Below are positions 25,100-33,880 of a DNA stretch of 64,000 nucleotides, piece after piece. The stretch is from Advenella sp. S44. Lineage in GTDB: Bacteria > Pseudomonadota > Gammaproteobacteria > Burkholderiales > Burkholderiaceae_B. Every line of letters begins with the position of its first letter. Position 1 is the first letter of the stretch. Made by a program: the position numbers and the translations under genes. The notes beneath the pieces are model-generated. The model was not told the origin of the DNA. It ran no database searches and was given only the letters and a program-made list of their open reading frames with translations. Where the stretch lies: the NCBI RefSeq assembly GCF_002810445.1, contig NZ_NEXS01000003.1, positions 1 to 64,000 of the forward strand, given 5' to 3'.

Positions 25100-26522
25100 G
25101 ATGGAATTTCTCCAGATAGTGGGAAAACATCGTCTCAGCCTGTGGTTCTTGAGCGGTTATCGTCTGAACCACGCGTGTGATATTCATATAGTGGCGATAA
25201 TTCATGTTGTCGGAAAAGCTGTTGCCGCCCCATGTACCGCAACCCATCGACAGCGAAAAAGGCAGGCCGTTGTCAAAATTGCCGCCGGTGGCAAAGCAAT
25301 GGGCCTGGTTCACGATCACGCGGGATACTGGCAGCGTCAGGCCCAGGTCCTGCGCGCGCTCGGGCCGGGACGTATGCAGCCCGATTGAATGGCCGGCTCC
25401 CATGTAGCCGTAAATAGCCTCGGCGATACGCTTTGCGTGCTCAAAGTCATCCGCCTTGTAAACGGTCAGCACGGGCGCCAGCTTCTCGCCGGAAAACGGA
25501 TGCCCCTGTCCAAAGCCTTCTTCCTGCACCATAAGAAAGCGCGGTTCGGTCCCGTTTTGCGTGTTATCGATATTGGCCGTTTGCATGATCTGCGCGGCAT
25601 CTTTTCCAGAGAACGTTGCGCTTAGTTTGCCGTCCTTCCACATCAGATCCTGGAGTCGGCACTTACTGTTCGCATCAAGCATGACGCCGCCTTCATCGCT
25701 GAGTGCGGCCAGCATGGCGTCGTATACCGACGCTTCGATAATGACGCTGTTCTCTGAAGAGCAGCTTGTGGCGTTATCAAACGTCTTTGATTGGCGGATC
25801 AGGCTGGCCGCCGTCTGCAAGTCGGCTGACTCGTCCACGACCACGGTGACATTGCCTGCGCCGACGCCAAACGCCGGTGTGCCGCTAGTATGCGCCATCC
25901 GTACGTTGGCCTGCGAGCCGGTTGCCACGACCAGATCTGCCTCCTGCATCAGCGCCGCGGTCGCCGCCTTGCTGATGGGCTCGGGTAGCATCTGCACCAA
26001 ATCCCGAGGCACGTCGATCAAGTCGAATTCTGCGTGAATGAACTCAAGCAACAGCCTGCTGGTGCCTGCACCCTTGGGTGACGGGGCCACGATAATGGCG
26101 TTGCCGCATTTGATTGCATTGATGATTTTGTTGGCGGGCGTAGCACCCGGATTGGTCGAGGGCGTGATAGCGGCAACCACGCCCGCCGGGCGGGCGATTT
26201 CGGTAATGCCCTTGTTCGTGTCGCGATGAATAACGCCAATCGACTTGGCGCCTTCCAGATCACGCAGCAATCCTAATGTCTTGCGATGGTTCTTGCGGAT
26301 TTTATCGGGCACGTTACCCAGCCCGGTGTCGCTGACCGCCTGTTCGGCCAGGCGCCGGTTTCGTTCGGGCTCCATGATCGCCCAGCCCACCGCCAGCACC
26401 GCCTCGTCAATGCGCTGCTGGTCGAACGTGGAAAATCGGCGCTGGGCGGTGCGTGCCCGCTCTACCAGTTGCCTGATCGCTTGCGTAACATGTTCCGGAC
26501 TACTGCTGTGAATGGTATCCAT
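25092..26522 (-). CDS. sauS: CoA-acylating aldehyde dehydrogenase (SauS-like sulfoacetaldehyde dehydrogenase)
   Basis: A 476-residue CoA-dependent acylating aldehyde dehydrogenase of the EutE/SauS type. The catalytic cysteine lies in NATSCSSENSV, and PAGVVAAITPSTNPGATPANK and GVGAGNVTVVVDE are conserved cofactor and substrate stretches. In the sulfoacetate pathway SauS reduces sulfoacetyl-CoA to sulfoacetaldehyde with NADPH; sulfoacetaldehyde acetyltransferase (Xsc) then acts, but no xsc lies in this window. The ATG at 26522 (AGGGAGC upstream) is preferred over a GTG at 26537. It is the first gene of the operon and is divergent from the IclR gene. Confidence 0.82.
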   Translation of the reverse strand: MDTIHSSSPEHVTQAIRQLVERARTAQRRFSTFDQQRIDEAVLAVGWAIMEPERNRRLAEQAVSDTGLGNVPDKIRKNHRKTLGLLRDLEGAKSIGVIHRDTNKGITEIARPAGVVAAITPSTNPGATPANKIINAIKCGNAIIVAPSPKGAGTSRLLLEFIHAEFDLIDVPRDLVQMLPEPISKAATAALMQEADLVVATGSQANVRMAHTSGTPAFGVGAGNVTVVVDESADLQTAASLIRQSKTFDNATSCSSENSVIIEASVYDAMLAALSDEGGVMLDANSKCRLQDLMWKDGKLSATFSGKDAAQIMQTANIDNTQNGTEPRFLMVQEEGFGQGHPFSGEKLAPVLTVYKADDFEHAKRIAEAIYGYMGAGHSIGLHTSRPERAQDLGLTLPVSRVIVNQAHCFATGGNFDNGLPFSLSMGCGTWGGNSFSDNMNYRHYMNITRVVQTITAQEPQAETMFSHYLEKFHHV

Positions 26523-26594
26523 TGTTGCTCCCTGCACTGATGAAATCGAATTTGTAATATTTCAATGAATATAGGTTATGCTCAATGCTCAAAA

Positions 26595-26661
26595 GTCCCG
26601 AAAATTGACATTTCGCATTTGCCGCAGGGCACAATAAATGCTTTTTGTTGATTTTCGGGAC
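26595..26661. promoter_or_regulatory. Inverted repeat GTCCCGAAAAT, candidate SauR operator
   Basis: Perfect 11-bp inverted arms GTCCCGAAAAT (26595-26605) and ATTTTCGGGAC (26651-26661) are separated by 45 bp in the intergenic region between the sauSTU operon and the divergent IclR gene. Arm centres are 56 bp apart, just over five helical turns. The layout suits cooperative binding or looping by the IclR-type regulator. Confidence 0.6.
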
Positions 26662-26727
26662 AAAAAATTTATAGTGAAGAGGAAAAAGAAGAGGCTGCAG
26701 GCCCGGCAACAAGGAGGAAACAAGCAA

Positions 26728-27486
26728 ATGAGCGCAACGGAAAACGCGGCCGCCATCAGGTCGTTTCGTGTGCTGGAAATTTTGGCCATGGCTGGCCGAC
26801 CCATGCAATTGAGCGAAATCGTGGAGCAGATCAATCTGCCCAAACAGACAGTGCATCGTATTGCCAAGCAGCTTGAAGCGGCCTGGCTGATTGTGCAGGT
26901 CTCGGACAGCAAGAAGTATGAGTGTTCCGCAAGGATTCGCAATTTTTCGGTAAAGGTGCTCATGAGCGCGGGCAGCCTGGCTGTTGCCCGACATGCGCTA
27001 TTGAGCGAGCTGGTCGAGCGGGTGCAACTCAATTGCAATCTGACGGCGATTAGCGGTCATGAAATTATTTACCTGGACCGCGCGCAGCACCCGGCAGCCA
27101 TCCGGCTGGGCCTCAAGCCCGGCTCTCACGTGCCCATGCATTGCTCGGCCAGCGGGAAACTGTTGCTTAGCCTGCTGCCCAAGCAAAGACGTGATCGGTT
27201 GCTGCACACCCTGCCATTGCGTGCTCGAACGGCGCACAGCATTACCGAGCCAGAGCAGCTGCAGGCCGAGCTTACGCGCACCCGCAGGCGACGCTACGGT
27301 ATTAGTCGCCACGAGCATGTGGAGGGCATGAATGCAATTGCCGTTCCTGTCTCGCTGGGAAAAAACCGGGTTTGCGCAGCCGTTGCGGTGCAGGCATTTG
27401 AAGAGGAAAAAACGTTTGAGCAGCTAATGGAATTGATGCCGAATTTGGAGCGTACCGCCGATGAAATTGCGCAGACATTCCTGTAG
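26728..27486 (+). CDS. sauR: IclR family transcriptional regulator (SauR-like)
   Basis: A 252-residue IclR-type regulator with an N-terminal winged helix (RSFRVLEILAMAGRPMQLSE, then LPKQTVHRIAKQLEA) and a C-terminal effector domain (HYLDRAQ-like IIYLDRAQHPAAIRLG, PMHCSASGKLLLS). The frame is open upstream to 26638, but the ATG at 26728 follows a strong AAGGAGGAA. Divergent placement from the sulfoacetate-type operon makes it the likely local regulator, probably through the inverted repeat at 26595-26661. Confidence 0.88.
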   Translation: MSATENAAAIRSFRVLEILAMAGRPMQLSEIVEQINLPKQTVHRIAKQLEAAWLIVQVSDSKKYECSARIRNFSVKVLMSAGSLAVARHALLSELVERVQLNCNLTAISGHEIIYLDRAQHPAAIRLGLKPGSHVPMHCSASGKLLLSLLPKQRRDRLLHTLPLRARTAHSITEPEQLQAELTRTRRRRYGISRHEHVEGMNAIAVPVSLGKNRVCAAVAVQAFEEEKTFEQLMELMPNLERTADEIAQTFL

Positions 27487-27586
27487 GGCACGGCATCGTG
27501 CGCCGACGCGCGGATTCAAAGGCCACGCAACGGTCCCCAGAACCCACGGCCGCTTGCAACGCAAGCCGTTGTTATAGGATCGCATC

Positions 27587-27962
27587 ATGGAGAACGCCTG
27601 CTCCGTCGTCGTCAGAACCTCTGAAGATGGCTTGGAGGTTCTCGCGTTTCGTCATCCCTCTGCCGGGAAACAATTTGTGAAGGGTACGATAGAAGAGGGC
27701 GAGACACCGCAAGAGGCCAAGGGTTCAACGTCCGATGGTTGCTTTGGGAACGTATGCAATCGGAGCAGAAGGTATACCGTGGCACTTTTTCGGTTATCAC
27801 AATTGTTCTTTGCCTGATAATTGGACTCATGCGACCGAAGACGACGACGGACATTTGTTTGCGTTTTTTGGGCATCCGATCCAGCGACCGCTGGGTCGGT
27901 TTGCCGAGAACCGGGTTCGGTCAAATGAATGGCACTCCATGCCGCCGACTTTTGTCAATTAA
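27587..27962 (+). pseudogene. Nudix hydrolase pseudogene with frameshift and lost catalytic helix
   Basis: The first part (27587-about 27720) reads as a Nudix N-terminus: VVVRTSEDGLEVLAFRHP and the start of the Nudix box, KGTIEEGETPQEA. The second part, from about 27722 in another frame, reads as a matching C-terminus: GTYAIGAEGIPWHFFGYHNC, then PDNWTHATEDDDGHLFAFF. The REL-x-EE-x-G segment that should follow the box start is missing, and the frame changes there. So a short deletion removed the metal-binding helix and broke the gene. The remainder of 27487-28185 holds only the gcd promoter region. Confidence 0.65.
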
Positions 27963-28185
27963 CTTATCTATACTTTCGACATTACTCTGAAGCGTCTTCG
28001 CTTGGACTTTATTCTTGTATGCGAGAATCCTGCCCGGGAGCGTAATAATCGCCTAAAATTCACACATGCAAATGCAATTTAATTTCATACCATCTCTCGG
28101 CACTTACGCGCAAAGACTGTTGTTACCGCATTATCCGTATTAAACGTTCATTGTTATCTAAAGAATCCAGCAGCAAGGAGCAATC

Positions 28186-30600
28186 ATGATTAATAAATTA
28201 ACAAGCCTCGTTATCGCACTCGTGGGGCTTGCGATGCTTTACATGGGCGGCAAGTTATTGCTGGTGGGCGGTTCGCCATTCTATGCCATTCTGGCTATTG
28301 GTCTTTTGGCTACCGCCATTCTCCTGTTCATGAATCGGGTTATCGCGTTGTCTGTCTATGCCGTCATTATGTGGATTGTGATGGGATGGATCGTTTACGA
28401 AGTCGGCTTTGACAAATGGCAGTGGATTCCCCGTGGCGATATTATCGGCCTGATCGGGCTCTGGCTCGCATTGCCGTGGGTAGTGCGCCCTTTGTTCAAG
28501 AGACAGAACCCGGGCAATGTCCGTTCTTTCCATCCTTTCCTGGGCGGCACAGTCATTTTCGCCATCGCTCTCGTGATCGGTATGATGTTCTACGATCCGT
28601 ATCCGCAGCAAGGTAATCTGGCGACGAATCGCAATGCCGCTGATGTTGATGTCGCGCAGAATGACTGGACAGCTTATGGCGGCACGAACAATGGCCTGCG
28701 GTTTTCCGCACTTAAACAGATAACAAAAGATAATGTCGGCGATTTGGAAGTGGCCTGGACCTATCGAACCGGCGACCTGCGCCAGGACGAGGACGCCACC
28801 GAGTACACCTTTGAAGCCACACCGCTGAAGGTGAACAGTACTGTTTATCTGTGTACTGCGCATAATGAAATTCACGCCCTCAATCCGGAAACGGGCGAGG
28901 TGAAATGGAAATATGTCCCTGAGAAAAATCGCTCCTATTTGCAGCAGCACCAGACATGCCGGGGCGTGAGCTATTTTGACGGCAATGAGGTTGCCGCCGT
29001 TGTCGACGCGCCGCCGGCAGACTCAACGGCCCCAGTCGCGCCCGCGCCGAATCAGGCAGCCGCATGCAGCAAGCGCATCCTGAGCGCGACGGCAGATGCC
29101 AAATTGATCGCGCTGGATGCCGATACAGGCAAGCTTTGCGAAGACTTCGGCCAGGGTGGCGTAGTGGACCTGCACGCGAATTTGGGCGAAGTTCGTCCTC
29201 ATGCATACATGCAGACGTCCGCGCCTCTGGTGGCCGGCGATCTGGTTATTGTCGGCGGCTCGGTCATGGATAACGGTTATGACGAGGGTAATCCTTCGGG
29301 CGTCATTCGCGCCTATGACGTGACCGATGGTCGTCTGGTATGGAACTTTGACCCGGCTGACCCGGACAACACGCAACCGATTGCCGAAGGACAGACCTAT
29401 CCGCAGGACACGCCTGTCGCCTGGGCAACGCTGAGCGCTGATGTGAAAAATGGCCTGGTCTATGTGCCATTTGGCAACGCGTCTCCGGACCTGTTGGGCG
29501 ACAAGCGTGACCCGAACAGCAATACCGAGAAGTTCCGCGATTCGCTGGTTGCCCTGGACCTGAAAACCGGCGCACTCAAATGGCACTTCCAATCTGCGGC
29601 GAACGATTTATGGGACCGTGATCTTCCGTCCCAGCCTTCGCTGTTGGATATCGATTACCAGGGACAAAAAGAGCCCGTGGTCGTCGTGCCCACCAAAGTC
29701 GGAAACCTGTTTGTGCTCAACAGGTTGACCGGCGAGGCAGTGTATCCAGTCACACAGACAGATGTCTCGACGCAGGGGCTAACAGGCGAAACCTATGCGC
29801 CGACGCAGCCGGTCTCTGCATTGAACTTTATACCCGAGCCGCTGACCGAAAAATCCATGTGGGGCATGACGCCATTCGATCAGATGGCATGTCGCATCGA
29901 ATTCAACTCATTACGCTATGATGGCAACCCCTGGACGCCACCAACTGAAACAGGCTCCTTGATCTTCCCGGGCAATATCGGCACATTCAACTGGGGGTCG
30001 GTTGCCATTGATCCCGAGCGTCAAATCCTGATCGGGGCGCCGGTCCGTCTGGCATACAAATATAATCTCATCAAGCGCACACCCGAGACAGCGGACGAGC
30101 GGCTGTTCACCCCGGAGGATAGCCCATACTGGAACGAGAATTTTGAAGGCACGTATGCAACCCAAATCGGGCAGTTTTCTTCCAGCCTGGGCGTTCCATG
30201 CATTGCGCCGCCGTGGGGTCGTATGGTCGGTGTTGATCTGACCACCGGAAAAACCGTCTGGATGCGTCGCGTGGGCAATACCAAGAACCTGCAGACCAGC
30301 TTTCTGCCCATGCGTTTCCCCATTGGTTTCCCAATGGGCATGGTGGCGCACGGCGGTCCGCTCACGACCGCAGGCGATCTGGTGTTCCATGGGGCAACGG
30401 CAGATAATTTCTTCCGAGCGTATGACATCAATACCGGTGAGCTGCTTTGGGAAACAGAACTGCCGGCCGGCGCACAGGCCACGCCTTCCACCTACATGGG
30501 GGCCGATAACAAGCAGTACGTGATTATCGCAGCCGGCGGCCACGGTTCGCTAGGCACCCAGCAGGGCGATTCGGTGGTCGCGTTCCGATTGAAAAAATAG
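28186..30600 (+). CDS. gcd: Membrane-bound PQQ-dependent glucose dehydrogenase (quinoprotein)
   Basis: An 804-residue inner-membrane quinoprotein that oxidises aldoses in the periplasm and passes electrons to ubiquinone. Five N-terminal transmembrane helices cover residues 1-145, then a PQQ beta-propeller begins at DWTAYGGTNNGLRFSAL. Repeats of propeller type include ETGEVKWKYVPEKN, VAWATLSADVKNGLVYVPFGN and WDRDLPSQPSLLDI. Length fits Gcd (about 796); quinate or shikimate dehydrogenases of the same family are the main alternative. The start has AAGGAG 7 bp upstream. No pqq synthesis genes are nearby. Confidence 0.92.
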   Translation: MINKLTSLVIALVGLAMLYMGGKLLLVGGSPFYAILAIGLLATAILLFMNRVIALSVYAVIMWIVMGWIVYEVGFDKWQWIPRGDIIGLIGLWLALPWVVRPLFKRQNPGNVRSFHPFLGGTVIFAIALVIGMMFYDPYPQQGNLATNRNAADVDVAQNDWTAYGGTNNGLRFSALKQITKDNVGDLEVAWTYRTGDLRQDEDATEYTFEATPLKVNSTVYLCTAHNEIHALNPETGEVKWKYVPEKNRSYLQQHQTCRGVSYFDGNEVAAVVDAPPADSTAPVAPAPNQAAACSKRILSATADAKLIALDADTGKLCEDFGQGGVVDLHANLGEVRPHAYMQTSAPLVAGDLVIVGGSVMDNGYDEGNPSGVIRAYDVTDGRLVWNFDPADPDNTQPIAEGQTYPQDTPVAWATLSADVKNGLVYVPFGNASPDLLGDKRDPNSNTEKFRDSLVALDLKTGALKWHFQSAANDLWDRDLPSQPSLLDIDYQGQKEPVVVVPTKVGNLFVLNRLTGEAVYPVTQTDVSTQGLTGETYAPTQPVSALNFIPEPLTEKSMWGMTPFDQMACRIEFNSLRYDGNPWTPPTETGSLIFPGNIGTFNWGSVAIDPERQILIGAPVRLAYKYNLIKRTPETADERLFTPEDSPYWNENFEGTYATQIGQFSSSLGVPCIAPPWGRMVGVDLTTGKTVWMRRVGNTKNLQTSFLPMRFPIGFPMGMVAHGGPLTTAGDLVFHGATADNFFRAYDINTGELLWETELPAGAQATPSTYMGADNKQYVIIAAGGHGSLGTQQGDSVVAFRLKK

Positions 30601-30604
30601 CATG

Positions 30605-31159
30605 TCAGGCACGATTGCTGATTATCGACCCCAACACGCCGTCGCGCCTGATCAACCCATGAAATAGCCCCGCCGCCAGGTGCAGTAACACCGTTGCAAA
30701 CAATAAATAGGCCAGATAGCGATGGGCTGTGCGCAACATTGCAAAAACGTCTGCGTTTTCTGGTGCAATGGCCGGGACAGTCCAGACACCGATCAGGGTG
30801 ATGGGCGTGCCGCTGGCCGAAACCATTGCCCAGCCGATGAGCGGCATGGCAAACATGAGCAGGTAAAGCAGCCAATGCGAGGCAAGCGCGGCTCGTTTTT
30901 GCCACGCAGGAATATCAGCCGGCAACGGTGGGGTGCCTTTGACCAGGCGCACAATAAGCCGTAAGCACACGAGCAACAAAAGCACGGCACCCAATGGTTT
31001 ATGAATGGCCAACAGCCAGTTGTGTTGCTCGGAAACCGAGGCGACCATACCTACCCCGATAAACAGCATTGCCAGGATCCCAGCGGCCATCAACCAATGC
31101 AGCACTCTGGCGGGCAGACTGAAACTCGTTCCCTGGGTTTGATCAACAGACTGATTCAT
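30605..31159 (-). CDS. Cytochrome b561
   Basis: A 184-residue di-haem cytochrome b561 with four hydrophobic helices. Histidine ligands are visible in ARVLHWLMAAGILAM, LLAIHKPLGAVLLLLV, LASHWLLYLLMFAMPL and TVLLHLAAGLFHGLI. It overlaps the stop/start of the upstream catalase-like gene by four bases, so the pair is coupled. It could pass electrons between the quinone pool and the periplasmic peroxidase. It is convergent with gcd, only 4 bp apart. Confidence 0.9.
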   Translation of the reverse strand: MNQSVDQTQGTSFSLPARVLHWLMAAGILAMLFIGVGMVASVSEQHNWLLAIHKPLGAVLLLLVCLRLIVRLVKGTPPLPADIPAWQKRAALASHWLLYLLMFAMPLIGWAMVSASGTPITLIGVWTVPAIAPENADVFAMLRTAHRYLAYLLFATVLLHLAAGLFHGLIRRDGVLGSIISNRA

Positions 31160-32259
31160 TTTGAATGCTCCGATGTGGCGGCAGAAGAGGATGGAGAGGG
31201 GCGGCTCAGGCCCTCACGGGTTCGCCGGTCGACCGAGACGGCATAAACGGCGGATCGGGCGGGCAGCAAGGGGTCGTCCGAGATTGTCATCCCTTTTGGC
31301 AGGACGGTAGGATCAAAGTTGATGTCGCGGCAAGGACCGTGATCCTGGGCCTGGCTTTTTTCGATCACGATCGTGCCTGCCTCCACCTGCCGGCGTGAGT
31401 CTGGCCACGGTTTCGTGGCGTCATTGCTCGGATCGCCGGGATCGGCAATCGTCACAATCAATCGCCAGCGCAATGGTCCCGCTGACAACCGCTGATTCAG
31501 ATCCTTATCCAGATAGTTTTGGTCATGCTCTGGCGAGGCGTCGACCGCGACGGGTTTGCCCACGGGCACCACGCGCCAGCGCACGTTCTGCCTGGCACCT
31601 TCACTATTGATAAACACAAATGCATTTAGGCTGTAGTAGGCTTCAGTGGCAAAACTGGCCGATGGGCGTGCTGTCTTGATCCACTCCCGGAAATTGGCTG
31701 TTTCAGGATGAGAGGCAAAAAAGGCATTGATTCTGGCTGGGTTCGGTTTGCCGGTTTCTGGATCGGGCGCACCCGCGAGCTGTTGTTCATAAAAGCTTTG
31801 CGGTGTCGCAACAGGAAAAACCGGCATGCTATTCATGGCGGTGCGCCACTGCTGACCGTCGGGCATGGTGAAACGCAATGCGAAGCTGCGGATAGGCACA
31901 CTGGAGTCGGGAGCATAGGGATTGGGTCCTGGCAGTGCCAAACGTCCGACCAGTGGGGTGGTCGAGCCAGGTGAGAACATCGGCGCGCTCGATAGCGCCT
32001 GCGCCGCGCCACTGCTTTCAAAGTGCCCCGTCACGCAAATGCCTTTTGCGTGATTGCGACGAAAGCCCGGGTGGGTCTTGTCACCGGGTTCGAATGTATT
32101 GGCAATGCGATCGGCAGTCAGGCGTTGCGGGGCGAGCCAACCGCCTGTATAGCCAAAGACGGCGCCAAGGCCAATCACGGCAACGCCGATGACGGTAAAT
32201 CGTATGAGTTTTTGTCCGGCAGTCAATCCGGGCGGGCGGGTTTCTTTGTGTTCCAGCAT
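31156..32259 (-). CDS. Catalase family peroxidase (membrane-anchored, periplasmic)
   Basis: A 367-residue small catalase-related haem peroxidase (SrpA-like). An N-terminal hydrophobic helix at about residues 18-38 anchors or exports it. The distal haem residues are in GFRRNHAKGICVTGHF, with the catalytic histidine in NHAKG; FALRFTMPDGQQWRTAMN and AYYSLNAFVFINSEG are family-typical. The ATG at 32259 follows AGGGAAG; an upstream in-frame start at 32292 is less likely. It forms an operon with cytochrome b561 and is divergent from an ECF sigma/anti-sigma pair. Confidence 0.88.
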   Translation of the reverse strand: MLEHKETRPPGLTAGQKLIRFTVIGVAVIGLGAVFGYTGGWLAPQRLTADRIANTFEPGDKTHPGFRRNHAKGICVTGHFESSGAAQALSSAPMFSPGSTTPLVGRLALPGPNPYAPDSSVPIRSFALRFTMPDGQQWRTAMNSMPVFPVATPQSFYEQQLAGAPDPETGKPNPARINAFFASHPETANFREWIKTARPSASFATEAYYSLNAFVFINSEGARQNVRWRVVPVGKPVAVDASPEHDQNYLDKDLNQRLSAGPLRWRLIVTIADPGDPSNDATKPWPDSRRQVEAGTIVIEKSQAQDHGPCRDINFDPTVLPKGMTISDDPLLPARSAVYAVSVDRRTREGLSRPSPSSSAATSEHSK

Positions 32260-32320
32260 CGTACTTCCCTGGCCTGGCGGCCTGTTGCACATGTGGGTAT
32301 AGACGGCTGCATATATTTTT

Positions 32321-32337
32321 TATTCCAAAATGGAATA
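32321..32337. promoter_or_regulatory. Palindrome TATTCCAAAATGGAATA in the catalase/sigma promoter region
   Basis: A 7-bp perfect inverted repeat around AAA, located 62 bp upstream of the catalase gene start and 61 bp upstream of the sigma gene start. Its position, midway between the two divergent units, makes it a candidate operator. Confidence 0.5.
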
Positions 32338-32397
32338 ATATCGAACCACAAGCGTCATACGGAAGCCTTGCATTGTTTGCAATCACCTGGGCAGAAT

Positions 32398-33000
32398 ATG
32401 AACAAGCAACGAATTTTCAATCAAAAGGACAGGGAATATGCTCCCAGCTCAGAGGATTTACCGCTGATGCCGGACATCGAATGCAACGGTGATGTCGCCG
32501 ATGACATGTCCGATGCGACGCTGCGTGAAATGTTGCCGCGGCTTTACCGCTTTGCGCTGTGGCTGAGCAAAGACCCGAGCACAGCGGACGATCTGGTGCA
32601 GGCAAGCATAGAGCGTGCCCTCAGATACCAGCATACGCGCAGGCCAGACGGGGATTTGCGCGCCTGGCTGTTTTCCATTTTGTATCGACAGTTCATTGAT
32701 AGCAAACGCCACGCCAAACGCTACGCACGTTTGTTGGAATGGTTCCGCAAAGCCGATGATGCGCCGTCGACCGAGCGCCATGTGCAGGCCCGAGCGTCGC
32801 TGCATGCTTTCGAACAGTTGCCGGAAGCGCAGCGGATCCTGTTATGGCTGGTCAGCGTGGATGGGCTCAGCTACAAGGCGGTAGCCGATATGTTTGATGT
32901 GCCACTGGGCACCATCATGTCCCGTCTGTCAAGGGCGCGAGGCGCGTTGCGCGACGCCTGTGACGGCGAATCCAGAGCTCATCTGAGGATATTGAAATGA
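32398..33000 (+). CDS. ECF RNA polymerase sigma factor
   Basis: A 200-residue extracytoplasmic-function sigma factor. Region 2 covers LPRLYRFALWLSKDPSTADDLVQ and RAWLFSILYRQFIDSKR; region 4 covers LPEAQRILLWLVSVDGLSYK and DVPLGTIMSRLSRARGALR. The ATG at 32398 gives an N-terminal extension of about 40 residues; starts at 32467 or 32506 would be closer to the usual ECF length. It overlaps the anti-sigma gene by four bases. Its likely target is the divergent catalase-b561 operon and itself. Confidence 0.9.
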   Translation: MNKQRIFNQKDREYAPSSEDLPLMPDIECNGDVADDMSDATLREMLPRLYRFALWLSKDPSTADDLVQASIERALRYQHTRRPDGDLRAWLFSILYRQFIDSKRHAKRYARLLEWFRKADDAPSTERHVQARASLHAFEQLPEAQRILLWLVSVDGLSYKAVADMFDVPLGTIMSRLSRARGALRDACDGESRAHLRILK

Positions 33001-33746
33001 ATGAAGATATACACATTGACGACATGATGCGCCACGCCTATGTGGATGGGCGATTGAACGCAGAACAGCAAAAAACGATGAACCTATATCTTGCCACTCA
33101 CCCGCAAGAGGCGCGTAAACTGGACGCCTGGCGCAAGGACGCAGCGCAATTACAGGCGGCATGGCCATCAGCCGATCCCCCATTGAATCCTGCACTGGAC
33201 CCGGCAGCTATCCGCATGCGCTTAAAACAACGCACAAACATGCGCTGGAAACTGGCGGCCAGCGTTTTCGTCGCTCTTTGTATCGGGGGGCTGTCGGGCT
33301 GGCAACTGCGTCCCGTGCCGACGGCTTCGCAATTGAGCCTGGCCGCTCGCCCGCTGCCCATGCAGGATGCCATTGCTGCATACCGTGTCTTTGCGGGCAA
33401 TCCGGCTTTGCGCGCCGATGCGCTCGCGACAGAGACGGATTTGCAGCAATGGGTGACTACTAATTTTTCAAATGCGCAACGCCTGCCTGATTTGACGGCC
33501 AAGGGCTTTTACCCTGTTTCCGCTCGTATGTTAGTAACAGAGGAGGGGCCTGCGGCTGTCGTCATATATAAAAATGACGCCGGACAGCAGACCGGATTCT
33601 ATATCCGGCCCCCTGGCCCCGGAAACAAGTTGCTTCCCGAAGGGCAAAGACAAGATGGGTCGCTGCTCGCCCGCTACTGGTCAGACCATGGCTACAATTA
33701 CGCCCTGGTCGGCAACAGTGCGATTGTCATGAATGGTGCGGGCTGA
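32997..33746 (+). CDS. Anti-sigma factor, single transmembrane helix
   Basis: A 249-residue inner-membrane anti-sigma protein, translationally coupled to the sigma gene (ATGA overlap). The cytoplasmic N-terminus (IDDMMRHAYVDGRLNAEQQ) resembles RsiW/ChrR-like anti-sigma helices, the single membrane span lies at about residues 82-104 (KLAASVFVALCIGGLSGW), and the periplasmic part ends GYNYALVGNSAIVMN. No zinc-binding HxxxCxxC motif is present. It presumably releases the sigma factor in response to periplasmic oxidative stress. Confidence 0.85.
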   Translation: MNEDIHIDDMMRHAYVDGRLNAEQQKTMNLYLATHPQEARKLDAWRKDAAQLQAAWPSADPPLNPALDPAAIRMRLKQRTNMRWKLAASVFVALCIGGLSGWQLRPVPTASQLSLAARPLPMQDAIAAYRVFAGNPALRADALATETDLQQWVTTNFSNAQRLPDLTAKGFYPVSARMLVTEEGPAAVVIYKNDAGQQTGFYIRPPGPGNKLLPEGQRQDGSLLARYWSDHGYNYALVGNSAIVMNGAG

Positions 33747-33880
33747 TAAAGCGTTGCGGAACTTGGACAAGCGCACGTTTACATGTTCTACATAAAAATA
33801 ATTTAATTGCTTATCAATAAAACGTAAATTGTGCCTTAGCTTTCCGTGGTTTATATTGGTTTTCCATTTAAGGCAAGATA

